A stretch of DNA of 64,000 nucleotides from Heterobilharzia americana (Eukaryota > Platyhelminthes > Trematoda > Strigeidida > Schistosomatidae), in assembly GCA_944470555.2 (NCBI GenBank), contig OX104130.1, positions 4,526,001-4,590,000 of the forward strand. Direction: 5' to 3'. Within the stretch, counting starts at the first letter, position 1; each line of letters opens with the position of its first letter. Shown piece after piece: positions 1 to 12,839 of this stretch. Under the pieces are notes generated by a model. That model was not told the origin of the DNA. It worked only from the letters and a program-made list of their open reading frames with translations, and made no database searches. The position numbers were made by a program, and so were the translations under genes.

Positions 1-870
1 CCTACACCTGAGATATTGTGGGGATATCTGGATGACACACTTATTGTGACGAAATCGGAATATATTGACAATTTCATCACAAATATAAACTCAGTAGTAG
101 GTGAAATCCAATCACTCAGGAGGAGGTAGAAAATGAACAAGAAGAAATGCCTATGTTGGATTGCAGGGTAAAATGAAGGACACATTGTGGTTTGAATACT
201 GCCGTCTACAGAAAACCAACACATTCTAACAGGTATCCAGACTTCAAGTCATCTCATCCAATCAGTGTCAATCAAGGCAGTCTCAGTCAAATGTCTAAAT
301 GATAGAGCTAGAAAACTGACTAGTCAGTGCAAGAACCTAATCAAGGAAATTAAACATATAAAATAAGCAATAATACTTAATAATTATCCTCCACCATTTA
401 TTAAGAAATTTGTACATACACACGAAAACTGAAGTAATAACAGTAACATGAGTATGAATAGTAACGACAACATGAATAGAAAGGAGTTCACAACCTCCAT
501 TGTGTTACCCTATAAGGAAGGCAGATACATGAGAAACTTTATGTAGGATTCTCAATAAGGCTGGGATTAGGGTGACGTTTAAACTTACAAACTCACTCAG
601 AGATAAGCTTTGTCAGCTGGCTTAAGGATCCGATAGAACCAACTCAGCAAAGTAATATAATCTATGAGGTTCCATGTAATGACTATGAGTCAGGTGAAGT
701 ACAAGGTCGAAGTAGCTAGTCGGTGTCAGGTAGAATAGCGGGACATAGGAATTTAGCTAAATATAGAATGACAGATCCGAATAAGATCAAAAATGTAGAA
801 AAGCACTTGGCTATTGCATTGGATTCAATAACACATAACCACACAATAGGGTTGGTGGGATAAAAGCATT
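1..870 (+). mobile_element. Degenerate Penelope-like element relic (RT end plus GIY-YIG-like region)
   Basis: Frame 1 at the left edge reads WGYLDDTLIVTKSEYIDN, the YxDD active-site motif of a Penelope-like reverse transcriptase, followed by remnants of the downstream RT region (NTAVYRKPTHSNRYPDFKS near 195-250). Between about 490 and 720, broken frames read LPYKEG, TFKLTNSLRDKLC and IIYEVPCND, which match the segment before and into the GIY-YIG endonuclease of this class. The same segment recurs at 27700-28100. Stops and frameshifts are frequent, so this is a dead copy cut by the window edge. It belongs to a different subfamily from the better-preserved element just downstream. Its right end is approximate. 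Confidence 0.7.
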
Positions 871-1837
871 CTACTGCTTAAGTGCAATATAAGTATGTTG
901 AAAGTGATTGATTGGTGTATCTTTGTTGATCAACTCACACCCAGCACACGTAATAGAAATGATGGACCACCTAAACTAGACATGTGGAAAGTTTTACTGC
1001 TAATAAAAACGAACTATATGGGTGACAGGACTATAAAACCAGTGGATGTCGAAAATGGAGCGTGATTACATCGATATGGTTATGAGCAATGATAATTTGT
1101 GCTGGAAACGTTATCAAGTATCAAACTGCGTGTTATAAATGAAATAAACAAATCTAATATGGAAGGTACACATCCTCATCAATTGAGCTGATTTACTTAC
1201 CTTATTCCCTTCAGCTGACCTCAACATGCTCACACATTGATTCCACGATGACACCTATGCTTGAAAATATGAAACTCCTTCATGACTTCTACTTTTAAAA
1301 CACCAATGATGAAGTTGGATAGTGATTTCATTTGATCCCTAATCTACTAGTTCTGGAAAAAAATGATTCCGAAACTTTTTTAACCTTAAACATTTGATCT
1401 TCTAAACAGGTATTTGATAGAAATTGGTTCGTAGTTTTAAGTTCAGTCAAAGACGCATTCTGTTAGTCTCTCACTCCTAGTGATTATAACTTTTAAAATC
1501 AATTTGAGATGGAAGGAAAATGAAGATGAAATAGGTAAGCATATATTGAAGAAGTTTTTAAATCGTGTTACTATTTCTTTGAATAGTGAAACGTCCAAAC
1601 AGGTTGTAAACACTGATTTTTCACTGGAGTTAACCAATTTCATGTTATCAAGTCATGAGTGCCCATCGAATTCTGTTAATCATTTTAGAATGTGGCATTT
1701 AGGCTAAGAGACTCAAAATCAAGAAGTACTTTTTATTGATTGCCTTCAGTCAACTAACATTAAGATTTTGTCGATAAATAATAATGTTTATCATTCTTTT
1801 CTTACATGATAATATCGATTACAGCAGGAAACAATGA
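871..1837. other. Unassigned AT-rich stretch between two Penelope-like copies
   Basis: Short overlapping ORFs of 62-75 codons exist on both strands but show no family motif and no splice context. The stretch probably holds old repeat material and possibly the 5' untranslated part of the next Penelope-like element, whose left boundary I could not fix. Confidence 0.4.
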
Positions 1838-4660
1838 CTGCATATTAAACATATCGATATAATTGCTTTGGTGAAAACTGAGATTACTTTCCTCGAAAGT
1901 TGTATTGATACAAATGAATATCCGAAACTGTTCTGGAAAGCACTTAGGAGAAACCATATCCGGCCCAATTCTAAAACACTGAAGCGTCATGCACTTAATC
2001 GTATTGATGCCATTAGCTCTCGTATTGTTGAGTTAAAACGAAATATATCCACGAGAAATCATGCCCTTTATGAGTTATCTACTGATGAACGCAAACAGTT
2101 CGAGGAGTATGTCATTACAGTCGTAGAAAAACAGTCTCAGTCGGCCAATCTTAAACACTCCGATGGTCTGAAGCCAGTTGAAATGGAAAGTAAATTTCCG
2201 AATAATCCAGAAAAGTATGTATTTAACCACTCTCACGTTAATCTTTCGACAATTCAAATGCAAGCCCTATCGCTGGGCTCAAAGTTTTGCAGCAGTGCAT
2301 CCAAGGTTAACAGATTACATACCCAAGTACAATTTGAAAATTTAATCAGCCAGATTGTCGGTCTTACGCCTGCATCGCCGCAAGAATTCCAGCATTTCAA
2401 GTCCACTGTTCTAGATTGCTGTCACCAATTTATCAACTCCAAAATCAGTTCTAGCTCTTTATTAACCAAGGACCATATACAACAGCTAAAACTAATCAAA
2501 GATAACAGGGATATTATCATAAGCCGTCCTGATAAGGGAGGAGGCATTGTCCTAATGAATCGTCAGGAGTATACTGATAAACTTTCCGTAATCCTCTCTG
2601 ATCCCACTAAGTTTAGTAAACCCGAAGGTGAGCCCAATAAGACACATATAATTGAAACACAACTCACAAATGTCTTAAAAAACATGAGGGATAAATCAAT
2701 AATTGATCCTGATTTATATGAACGTATCCGACCGGTTGGCTCTATAATCCCACGTCTATATGGACTACCGAAGATACATAAAACGGGATTACCTCTTCGT
2801 CCGATCCTCGATATGGCTGGTTCTCCCTATCACCGAACTGCTCAATGGTTAGCTGAAATTCTGGAACCTGTTAGAAGGCAAGTATCGAGTTTTTCTATCC
2901 GTGATACATTTCAGTTTGTTGAGGGTATTAAGGATTTTAATGCTCTAAACAAGATGATGTTTTCATTAGACGTCACTTCATTGTTCACGAGTGTGCCACT
3001 CACCGAAACTGTCTGTTATGTATGTGACTATATTGATGCACATAATTTAGACGTAGGACTACCAACGAGCTGCTTGAAAGAGCTTTTGTTGAGGTGCACA
3101 TTTAATGTCCAATTCAGTTTCAATAATGAAATCTATAGACAGAAAGATGGAATTGCGATGGGGTCACCATTGGGACCACTGCTAGCAGATTTCTTCATGT
3201 CGAAACTGGAAAATTCAAACTTCGTCAAACTATTGATAGCTTTGACTTTTATAGAAGATATATGGACGACACGTTTGTTATTTGCGACAAAAATGTAGAC
3301 CTCGACGACGTGCTTCGTTCATTCAATGAATGTCATCAAGCCCTCAAGTTTACTATAGAGAAGGAATCAGAATCAACTATTCCTTTTCTTGATGTGCTTC
3401 TCACCCGACGTCAGAATGGATACCTTAAAAGATCCATCTACAGAAAACCAACGTGGAACGGACAACTAACTAATTTTTATAGTTGGGTGCCCATCAACAG
3501 AAAAAGAAATCTTATTCACTCTCTTTGCTATCGAATAAGAAGTATCTGTAGTGACGATTGTATCGAGGAAGAGCTATCTTTCTTAAAAAGCATACTTGTC
3601 GAAAACGGTTACCCTAGCCGTTTTATTGATAAAAATATGCGGGAAAGAAACACTAAACCAGTCATCCACTCGGTCTCAAAGAAAAGATTGTTTATGAGCC
3701 TAGAGTTTAAAGGAGACCTAGCATCGGATGTACTGAAGAATCGTCTTACCAGATCAATCAATAGGACTTTCTTCGCAGCAAGACTCCAGTTGACTTTTAC
3801 CAGCCACAACCTATTCTCCACCTGCGTTAAAGACAAGCTTCCTCGTTTGGCCGCCTCTATGTGCATCTACCAGTTCACCTGCTCCTGTGGAGCAAGGTAC
3901 ATCGGCCGTAGCCAGAGAATGCTTTCTACACGTATACGAGAACATGTTCCTGCTTGGTTTTATAAAGGTGAAAGAAAGTCTGTTAGAAGTTCGATTCTAG
4001 AACATTTGATTGACTTCCATCACACAACAAATCCAGACGATGACTTTGAAATTATTTATCGAATTCGCCCAAACCTCCCACGTTCTCTTCGTTTTCAACT
4101 CCTTAAAACAGCGGAGGCTTTAGCTATTCATGAACTAAGACCTGATCTGTGTGTACAAAAGAAGTATGTGCAGTCACTGTCTTTATCATGGCCATAACAT
4201 TTTCCCACCCCATTAGCTCCCCCTCCCACTTTGTTAATTTAACCTTTGTATCCTTCCTTTATCACTATTATTGTTATTATAATCGCCTTCACTTCAACTA
4301 GTTTCCGGTGTTATTTCACTTAATTGTCTTAATCCTTTTAGAAAACATTGACTTCATCTTGTCCAATTTGTCTAATGCCATTACATAATACTTAATTGAT
4401 TTACCATTTTCAACAATTTTTTCACCCCCTTCTGAGTTATATACTCTCTATGTACCATTCCATATATTACATAATCTATTTGTTATCATTCGCACTTCAA
4501 TTGTTATTATAATCATAAATGCCTATGTCATCACCATATAGTGTTTAGTTTTCCTCACAGGATATAATTTTTTCCAAATACCATATATATACGATTGTAC
4601 AGCTTGAAAATAAATTCGTTGAAAAGAGTCTCTTCGCTGAATATCTTGTTCTTAATATCG
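1838..4660 (+). mobile_element. Penelope-like element, nearly complete
   Basis: This is a retroelement of the Penelope class: reverse transcriptase joined to a GIY-YIG endonuclease. The coding body runs to the stop at 4195-4197. It is followed by a pyrimidine-rich 3' untranslated region with a polyadenylation-type AATAAA at 4609-4614. The reading frame is open from 1838, after an in-frame TGA at 1835. Both termini are estimates because no target duplication or pseudo-LTR was identified. Apart from one frameshift near 3250 the body looks intact, unlike every other Penelope copy here, so it is probably the most recent insertion of its subfamily in the window. Confidence 0.8.
1868..4197 (+). pseudogene. 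Penelope-like reverse transcriptase with GIY-YIG endonuclease, frameshifted
   Basis: Two overlapping reading frames (1868-3298 and 3262-4197) together make about 780 codons, roughly the length of a Penelope-like polyprotein. The first frame holds the RT fingers and palm: SRPDKGGGIVLMNR near residue 215, YGLPKIHKTGLPLRPI near 297, SLDVTSLFTSVPL near 365 and MGSPLGPLLADFF near 430. A single-base shift between about 3200 and 3255 moves the active-site motif YMDDTFVI into the second frame. That frame continues with FLDVLLTRR and YRKPTWNG and ends with the endonuclease, where CSCGARYIGRSQ is followed by an REH helix motif. No ATG opens the first frame; 1868 is a TTG and the frame is open from 1838, so the true start is unknown. 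The frameshift may be a real lesion or an assembly error. Confidence 0.85.
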
Positions 4661-4694
4661 ATATAACCATATGGAAGGTGGTCTTAAATTGAGT

Positions 4695-4915
4695 CAGCAG
4701 ACAGATGTCTATGGTGTAGTTCACTTGGTGACTGGTGATGGAATCCAGTCAGTGAATTTCGTCTTATTTAGGACTCGTCAACCAGATGTATGTGAACCAC
4801 AGTGAGTGATGATGTTCCCACTAGAACTCAAATCTAGACCCCATCACTTCAAAAGCTATAGCCCTTCAGCCGAAGCGTCACCTCCTGTCCAACGGGTATC
4901 AGTTAGATACCAGAT
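4695..4915 (-). repeat. Sm-alpha-like SINE with degenerate hammerhead
   Basis: On the minus strand a hammerhead-like core reads TTGACGAGTCC, a short loop, then AAGACGAAA (plus positions about 4755-4790), flanked by CTGG/CTGGAT-type helix I sequence. Canonical hammerheads need CUGANGA, so the first C is lost, and the cleavage-site triplet reads GAC. Farther along the plus strand (up to about 4900) lies the tRNA-like head in reverse, with 'gttcccactagaactcaaatc'-type B-box sequence. This matches the published layout of schistosome Sm-alpha elements: a pol III head followed by a hammerhead. Confidence 0.6.
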
Positions 4916-5129
4916 AAATACTTAAATACATGAAAATTTATTTATGGAGGGAAATGCAGATAAGAACTCAAACACAAAGAATTCGTATATTAGCACTATG
5001 GTAGTAAATTTTAGCTGTATTATTTATGGGTCATCCAAGTTGCATGGATTTTCGTAGGCAGCTCAACTAGTTGACTACTTAGTGAATTAATGACATGTAT
5101 TCATTCACCATGAAGTGATGTGATATGAT

Positions 5130-5585
5130 TGTGAACCTTCATCGGTTCGGATGACAGGGGTATGTGTTATACATGTCTAGTGATCGTCTGGGGTTGGAAA
5201 AAGACTAAAGACTTTTAGAGTAAAACATGGCATCAGTGCATGAACTCCTTTGCTGCTGTTTGTCCAAACCATTAAAAGAGATGCAGACTAGCGGGTTTGG
5301 GCTCACATGACAACAGGGTCTAGTGGTCGAAAACTCTACATGAAAGGTCTCGGAATCGATGTCAGGGACACAACTGTATCTATACATCAATTTAATCTTA
5401 ATCGATGTACTTAATTCAGCATTTTCCCATTCCTCCTTCTTCTGTTTATCACTGCTTCCGACTGATATCTTTTCCTTTCATCTTACTGCATTGTGACTTG
5501 ATGTGTTGGTATGAGGTTTAGCAGCTTAGATCGTTACAGAGTAATGGCTGATCCTATATTGATATTGATGATGATGATTACGTTT
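5130..5585 (+). mobile_element. RTE-like LINE (tail-TGA family), 3' end
   Basis: This is the 3' untranslated tail of a LINE seen several times here. Its shared landmarks are an 'aatcgatgtc' block, 'ttcagcattttcccattcctcc', a pyrimidine-rich run, 'gttacagagtaatg' and a terminal ATTGATATTGATGATGATGA. Other copies are at 49730-50355, 52140-52575, 55285-55590 and (reverse) 60135-60860. The coding part is degraded beyond recognition, so the copy is 5' truncated. Confidence 0.6.
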
Positions 5586-6894
5586 AGACTTGTTTTCAAA
5601 ACTAACTGTTTTTTCGTTAACAAACATCAAATGCCAGTGTGAACAATGACCTGACTTTTGGCCTCACCTGTCACAGGTCTACAATAAAACCAAAATATTT
5701 ACGTTTTACAGTAAATGAACTTGAAGTGCATGATGCCAATAGCGATAGAATAGTACATGATCCTATGGTTGTGCTTGAGGTTCAAAGAAGACTGTATGCC
5801 ATATTTGCATGCACCGCACCCTATTCATGTCCTTTGCATTTGTATACAGTTTAAGCGATCCAGTTAGGCATGTCATTTACGGGTTTTTTGACTTCATGGG
5901 TATCCGGCTTCATGTTACACTGCATCTATGCTCACCTCGTAGTGTCAATCTTAAGTTACATCATTAAATCGGTAGTTTTAGGTGTTTGGGAAGTCAATGA
6001 ATGGGATTGTTGGAGTACAACTTTGAATAGTCAATCACTTGACTCATATGTCAAAGAAGAGTGCAGCCAACTGTGTGAACCAATATGAATTGCATACTGC
6101 TTTGAATGTCGACATATTGAACGTAGTTTATGGCTGCAACATATACTGTGGCCGCTTCCGACTGACAGTCAGCCTGCTGGCGTGCTTACCCACATTTCAG
6201 TGCGAGTTGATGGTGTAAGGTTTGGTCCTAATTTGACTAGACATAGCCAAGCCTGCTGTAGAGGGACAAATTAAGTTGATGTAGTGGATTGTGTATGCTG
6301 GAGTCGTTGCCTAATGACAGATATATGTAATGTACGTGTTCTGGAAAACATGGCCTATATATATATGCTATTGGAAAAGACAGTTTGATCTTGGCTCTAA
6401 AAAATAGTCTCTAGTTTGTGCCAAGGGTGTGTAAAACGCTTGGTGACTCAGATATTCTAATAAACCAGTAAAATCATATTATTTAATGAAAAGGCTAAAC
6501 ACCTAATTACCTAAAACTTTCTGGTGTAATAAATTTCTAACAGTAAGTTAGTCAAAATTTCTTCTTTTTATAATGAAATATTTCACTTTCCTTTTTAAGG
6601 GCATGATTTAATCACTTCTCAAGGTCATAACGGATTAATTACTACTCATTATTAATAATCATTGAATTTTGTATTCAGTGGTTATTGTTAAAGAATATTT
6701 GATTTGGATTATTAGAGAACCAGAAATAGATAAGTGTTACACACGGTACATACTGCCTACATAAATAATTAAACCAATCAATTGAAATTGTATAATGATG
6801 ATGATTGATCAGAATGTCATACTTTCATTAGTCCAATTATTCACGATGAATGTAAATGATTCCCAACTCATGCGTCAAGGGTTCGAAACTAACT
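5586..6894. other. Unassigned stretch
   Basis: Two small ORFs (5639-5854 and 5870-6088) have no recognisable motif. A B-box-like 'gggttcgaaac' near 6878-6888 may be the stub of a tRNA-derived SINE. I see no convincing gene. Confidence 0.35.
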
Positions 6895-7812
6895 TCACCT
6901 TATTATTATTGTTATTTGTCCCTTGGGTTCCTAGTAGAACATAGGGCTTCAGTAGCATGTCTCCAATTCACTCTCTTCTCTCCAGTCTTTCGAACCTGGC
7001 TCCACGACTGCCCATAAGCTTTCATTTCCTCCTCACATGATCTCATCTATGTCAACCTTAGCTCAGACGCCCAACTCGTCGTTTCCCCTTTGGCTTCCAT
7101 TCGACGGCCGGGGGCGTGATGTCTCCGAATGGTTTTCTCAGTGTATGCCCAATCCATCCCCACTTTTTTCTGCATATTTGTTGGTCAATAAGTTGTTGCT
7201 TGGTTCGTTGCCAGCCAGCCAGATTCCTCGTTGCTTATTCTTATTATTCTGGCCATCTGATCTTCAGTGTCACTGTCGAATGAGGGCAGATGGCAGCTGT
7301 TGATGAATATCTGTAGTTTGTTGGAAATTCGCCAAGTCTCTCAACCATCACACAGAAACACTGCCTTACTTGACTTACACGGGTGTTGAAAATCCGGATC
7401 TTTTTCACGCTTTATGCTGAGTGCAGTGCAGTGCAGTAGATCTCCACACTGATTTCAGATTAGTGAAGACCTGTCTTGCTTTTCCGATCCTGGCTCTGAT
7501 GTCCTTATCTGTGCCATCTGTGGTTGGAACGATGCTGTCTAGGTACCTGAGTGAGATAGACAACTTAGTTTAGATCTCTCCCGTTGATGGTGATTGATGC
7601 TCGTTGGTGATGGTGGTGGTTGGTTACCTTCATCACCTCTGTCTTCTCTACGTTCACCTGAAGGAAGTTCGTCTTCGCTGTCCTGCTCTCCTGCCAATTC
7701 GTTTGTTTTTGCCTGTAGATCTTCGAGTTTGTGCGACATTATACATAAATCATGGTCGGCAAAATCCAAATCCTCTAGTCTCTTTTTCCATCGGTCCAGC
7801 TCCACTTAGTAG
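6895..7812 (-). mobile_element. RTE-like LINE (tail-TAA family), 5' truncated
   Basis: On the minus strand the element ends in a (TAA)n tail, seen as TTATTATT at 6899-6912, preceded by the family's terminal block (reverse of 'cccttgggttcctag'). Upstream on that strand, the broken frame at 7539-7805 reads FADHDLCIMSHKLEDLQAKTNEL, the segment just after the YADD motif of the RT. Trinucleotide tails and this RT segment are typical of the RTE clade; SR2 is the known schistosome member, and naming this copy SR2-like is inference. Stops and frameshifts make it inactive. Confidence 0.75.
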
Positions 7813-8570
7813 GTTTAACAAGATAGGTAGTGGTAACATTAACCCTCGCTAATAGGTATGCCTCATTACCTACTAGAAGAATGTACGCATGGTTGCTGAA
7901 CCCGTACAGGCTTTTCCTTTTGACTTAAACAAGGTCTATGCTGAAGGTAGGAGCTTCACTAAGGTAACATAAGTCTTGAGGGTAACACCGGAACCTGAAT
8001 ATTAGTAGACAAAAATTCATATTTTCAAGATAACGCATCTGTAAACACCACACACTGAGAGAAGGATAAAGTCGACAATATGCAGAAACAGTTACAAGGA
8101 ACTTGCAAAGTTCAGTCTCAGGGTGGTAGAAAAAAACAATGAGATCGACATTTGGAAAAATCAAGGTTGAAAGTGTATTGGTCCGATTTAAAATGAGACA
8201 TGGGAGAAAATTCACTTTGGAGGTTTATGGACACTAGTTGATTTCAAAGTGGTGTTCTTCAGTTGAAGAATTGCTGACAGAGTAAACAGCTTAGCGACAA
8301 GATCTATGATTACAGTACTGGGGGACACCGGTTCGGATGTCAGAGTGGACATCAATCCCTTTGAAGTCGCAGATACACCTTGCTGATGATTACCAATAGG
8401 TATGAAAGCAAGGTGGAACAGAGCTTCTTACTGATAGCTTCCAACCAACTAACAGTGATTAATTTTGCTGAATGACAAAACTCATCAATCCACAACTCCA
8501 ATCCAAAACAATGATCGTGGGTAATCAACAGAGTTTTCGGTATTACTTACTTCCACTTGGTATTACGTTA
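7813..8570. other. Unassigned spacer between two LINE copies
   Basis: There is no ORF with family features. The 96-codon minus ORF at 7925-8215 has no recognisable motif. It is probably old repeat sequence. Confidence 0.35.
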
Positions 8571-9740
8571 TATTATTATTATTATTATTTATCTATTTAT
8601 TTTCCTTTGGGTTCCTAGTGGAACATATGGCTTCAGTAGCACGTCCCCATCCCACTCTCTTCTCTGAAGTCTTTTCAACCTGGCACCACGTTGCCCACAA
8701 GCCTTCATTTCTTCCTCACATGATCTCCTTAAAGTCACCCTCAGCTCAGACGCCCAATTCGTTGTTCCCATTTGGCTTCCACTCGACGGCCTGACCTGGT
8801 AAGTGATATCCCCAATCGGCCTTCTCAGTGTATGCTCAATCCATCTCCACTTCCTTCTGCATATTTGGTGGGTAACAGCTTCTTTGTTGGTTCGTTACCA
8901 GAGATCCTTGTTTTTCATTTTTACTGCTCACCTGATCTTCAGTATCGAGCCAGCATAGGCAGCTGTTGATGAATATCTGTAGTTTGTTGGAAATGCTTTT
9001 CGCGAAGCGCTAATTTTCTGAACCACATAGCAGCACTGACTTGACATTGGTGTTAAAAATCTGGATGTTGTTCACGGTAGATCTTCACACTGATTTCAGA
9101 TTAATGAAAGCCTGTCTTACTGTCTTTCCGATCCTGGCTTTCACGTCCTCGTCTGTGCCGCTGCCTGTAGTTGAGACGATGCTGCCTTGCTTAAGTAGGT
9201 GAACAATACAACTTTCTTTAGATTTCTCCTGTTGATGGTGATTGGTGCTTGCTGTTGTTGGCGGTGGTTGGGTATCTTCATCACCTCCGTCTTCTATACG
9301 TTCACTTGAAGTCCCATCTTCGCTGCCTCTTCTGCCAACTTGTTAGTTTTCGCCTGTACATCTTCGAGTTTGTGCGACATTCGACATAAATCATCATGGG
9401 CGAAACCCAAATCTTCTAGGCTGTTTTCATCGGTCCAGCCAGCGTATGCCCATCTTCTCACTTCTCACTGTTTGCTGCATGATCCAGTCGACCACAATCA
9501 GGAAGATTACGAATGATAGTGGGCAGCCATGTCTTACTCCTGTCTTCACTTCAAAGGCGTCACTGAGCTTACCATTGTAGACCACTTGGCATGTGGTATC
9601 TTCATATAGCTGTTGAATGAGGTTGATAAAGACTGGTGGCACTCCGTAGTATTGAAGCAACTGCCAAATTGTTTCTCGGTCGACGCTGTCAAAGGCCTTT
9701 TCAAAGTCGATAAAGTTGAGGTAGAGAGTTGACTATCATT
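8571..9740 (-). mobile_element. RTE-like LINE (tail-TAA family), includes part of RT
   Basis: A second copy of the tail-TAA LINE in the same orientation as the one 760 bp to the left. The tail is the TTATTATT run at 8571-8587. The minus frame 9427-9660 reads YGVPPVFINLIQQLYEDTT and ends with VDWIMQQT, RT palm motifs of this family. The usual GVRQGCPLSPV block is mutated to GVRHGCPLSFV. Beyond 9660 a further fragment reads 'gtcaaaggccttttcaaagtcgat', the reverse of the FEKAFDS motif. The copy is 5' truncated near 9735 and carries several frameshifts. Confidence 0.8.
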
Positions 9741-10619
9741 TGGTATTACATACTGTATTACTATAGAATATAAGTAACAAATTCACTCTAAAATTGTCAA
9801 AATGGGAATGAACTACACTTAATGGCACTGCAAACTGACTGCCTCAACCTCAGTAGTGGGAACTGGGTTCGAACACGTGACTCATCGGTTGAAAATTACC
9901 CACCTGGACCTATGAGTCACAGATTTACACTACATAAGTACAAGGAGATGTAATTTCAATCAAATAAGAAGTAGTAAAGTCATGTAGCTACTTAAATCTC
10001 GATAAGTTCGACGATTTTTTGGAACCTATGACGCATTGACTGAAGCCTTAGAGTATCAGCAAATAAACCACGGCTAAACCATTAGGTACTTTCATATGCC
10101 CTCACTAGACTAGGAATCATACCCAAATAGATGCTTATATCAAAGTAGAGTCATAGGGACTATGAACAACAGCTTCCTAATAGGTAAATAAGGGGAGTTC
10201 ACCACAACTTTATGCGAAAAATAACCTTCAACAAAGGAGATATCCAAGATGTTTTTTGACTTACGGTAGTATCTTGACCCTTTTTGTTCTGTAATGCAAC
10301 ACAGATAGGTACCTCAGCAGTTGTTGACAACACACATTGTAGAGGAATCAGTGCCTGTCCCATAAATCTAAATTAGAATTCAACAAAGGGAATGTTTCAA
10401 TATCAGAACATTGTGGATTGAAAAATAAAACTTTTTTCCAATGATGAAACTGCAAAATTAGCAGAAAATCTACTCTTATCAACGATGATTCACTTTTAAG
10501 GTATGAATCTCTGAAAGGAAGTAGACTGTCGGAGCTTATCAGATTTGTGTATATTCCTTCAGTAGACATTGGGCCACTTGCCTATTGTTTACGACTGTTA
10601 ATGATACTATCTGGCTACA
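9741..10619 (-). repeat. tRNA-headed SINE-like fragment near 9835-9925, otherwise unassigned
   Basis: Around 9860-9915 the minus strand has B-box-like sequence (plus 'gggttcgaacacgtgac') and, farther along, A-box-like 'tcaaccgatgagtc'. This arrangement recurs at 10620-10700, 56095-56190, 59405-59500, 62080-62160 and 62680-62740 and indicates a tRNA-derived SINE head. The remaining several hundred bases show no gene. Confidence 0.45.
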
Positions 10620-10705
10620 TAAAACTCTTTAGGTGGACTAGGGCTCGAACCTGTGACCCGCTGGTTGAAAGTCAACTGCCTAAACCTATGATCAGTGGGG
10701 ACAAA
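10620..10705 (-). repeat. tRNA-derived SINE head
   Basis: The plus strand reads 'agggctcgaacctgtgacccgctggttgaaagtcaactgcc', shown here only as its key parts: the reverse of a B box (ggttcgagccc) and of the shared 'gttgactttcaacc' block. It is the best-preserved minus-strand member of this SINE family in the window. No anticodon-bearing cloverleaf can be drawn, so it is not a tRNA gene. Confidence 0.5.
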
Positions 10706-12394
10706 CGCCGACAAACTACCCTTGTCCTCCCTCAAGTCTTAAAAGACTGCCGGTATTCTAGCTGAACGAAGCTGTTTGAGAAGTAACCTGGTAGCTCTAT
10801 CACTAATCTTGAGAGTGGAGGGCGTCGGTCAGATATTACATGCAACACTTAGGTAAGGGAGATTTTATGAAAATACACTGACTGAAATAGTTGGACATCT
10901 TCCCTGAACTTCATCTGGATTACTCAAAGTGAGGTTGTATATCCATGGAAAGCTATGAAGTCGCTAACTTTTAGTCTGAATCATGTGATGAGTTTCAAGG
11001 GGTATGGTATATGAAAAGAGCAAGAATAATAATGATGGCAGAATAAAACGGATCAGTTTCACCAGCAAATTTGCCTCACGCAAGAAAATTAAATCTTACT
11101 GAGCGTTTCAAACTAATTCTAATTGAGCTTCACACTGAAAAGATTGCAAAACGTTTTGATTGAGGTTTTCTAGAGAGTTCCCATGCAACTGCTCTTTTAC
11201 TAAAGTCTCCAACAAGGTCTTTCAAATCTCCCTTTGAGGACCCAGTATAAAAGATATTACTATGAAACAATATGAGCAGTTAGAAAGTACTCAGGCTGAT
11301 CTTTTGATTTCGCCAATCAGATCAGAGTAATCTAAACATCGGAATATACTACTCAAACATTTCAGTAGTAGTATCTTTCAGTAGTTCATGATACTTTTGT
11401 GTCATAGATCACATCTTGTGATCTTGGTTGAGTGGTTTCAAGTTGGGTGACAAATGAAAGACTACTTAGCTGTGAGAAGTTTCACCGTGAACCGTGTGAT
11501 TTGTAAATTGATCCAGTAAGGAGTTGAATAGCTTTATCCGGTATGCAATGATCAAATCAATGATTAACTTCTCAGAGCCACTAGTTTTATTTAGTATTTT
11601 CTCTACGACTGATTTTGATAACTCAGTGCGTGAGATTTTGTTATACATCGAAGATTTTCTAAAGACGGAGGTTGTTTACATAAACTTAGGGACTTGGAGA
11701 ATTGGCGAGAAAGTGGTATGACAAGACAGGTCCGTTTTATCATACTTTCATCGCTGTTTTTTGTCTCGTCAAACTATAAAAGAGAAATTCATGTATGAAA
11801 TAATGATTTTCTCATCCCGTAGGACAAAGAGAATGCACTCATTCTAGCCTTCTGAAACTGGATCTTCTGTAATCGACAACAGCAACAACTAAGACTGGAA
11901 GCGGGAATAAAATACATCTTTCTGATATGTGAAGGAACCTTCTCGTGATTTCTATTTACCTGTATACTGTTCAACAAAGCAACTAATTGTCCTATAGTTC
12001 TTTCTCACCCTGGTCATTTTAGCAAGTAATTGACACACCATAATGTGTAGATAGTTATTATGTTAGGTGTGATTCTCAAGCATTAGGTACTACGGTAGGT
12101 AGACTTCAGTTCTGAGCCTTACAATTAATTTGAAAGAGTTGCTTAATTTTAGATATCAGGTGAGCAGAGTGACATCTCGTCATCGAACATGCCTGAAAAC
12201 TTCTGAGAAGTCTTCTCACTTATTTACTTTTGTATATTTTCAGTGGTTCTTAGAAATCTTGATGTTTAGAACTCTGCGCTTGTTGTTATTATTATCCACC
12301 TCCGTTGGTATATTTGCTTTGATACAAATGTCTTGATAATGCCTGATTACTGAGTATGTTATAGTTTCACAACCTTATCGATTGACTGACTTGC
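10706..12394. other. Unassigned stretch
   Basis: Overlapping ORFs on both strands near 11466-11721 and a 68-codon plus ORF at 12130-12336 have no family motif or splice support. I see no gene that can be defended here. Confidence 0.35.
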
Positions 12395-12735
12395 TCTCCT
12401 TAATCTGTACCCTTCCCCTGACTTCCACATTGTAAACATGGTGGTTCCACCATATGCCAGCAATCCTACAAAGACATATACGACCAGAACTCTGTAACCA
12501 CTTCATGTCTTCTACTCTCAATGGTCATGTCTCACAGTCATATCGTAGGATAGAACGGACTGCATCACAGTATAATCTTCCGTCAATAGGTAGTTGGAAA
12601 TCTCACTAGTTGGTGCCACAGGTGACTCAAGTTGGCAATAGCAAAATGAGGCTTCTGTATCTGAGGTGCAATTTCGTCAGCAACGAGACCGTTCAGGCTC
12701 ATGCGACTCCCCAAGTAAGTACTTTGAAGGAATTT
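12395..12735 (-). mobile_element. RTE-like LINE (tail-TGA family), RT C-terminal fragment
   Basis: Read on the minus strand, 'tgagacatgaccattgagagtag' continues into a segment that translates as CETWPLRVEDMKW. This is the conserved C-terminal RT stretch in which a tryptophan-containing motif is followed by the FDHRCLR block. The same region occurs in the opposite orientation at 16690-17210 and again on the minus strand at 50640-51115. Both ends are truncated. Confidence 0.6.
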
Positions 12736-12839
12736 TCCCTAGACGTCGGTTATTTATGATATGTCATCAAGAAAAAACCCAAAATAAACAAATAAATCCC
12801 TCCAAACCTCCAAATTGAATAACTATTTAGTCCTCACTA

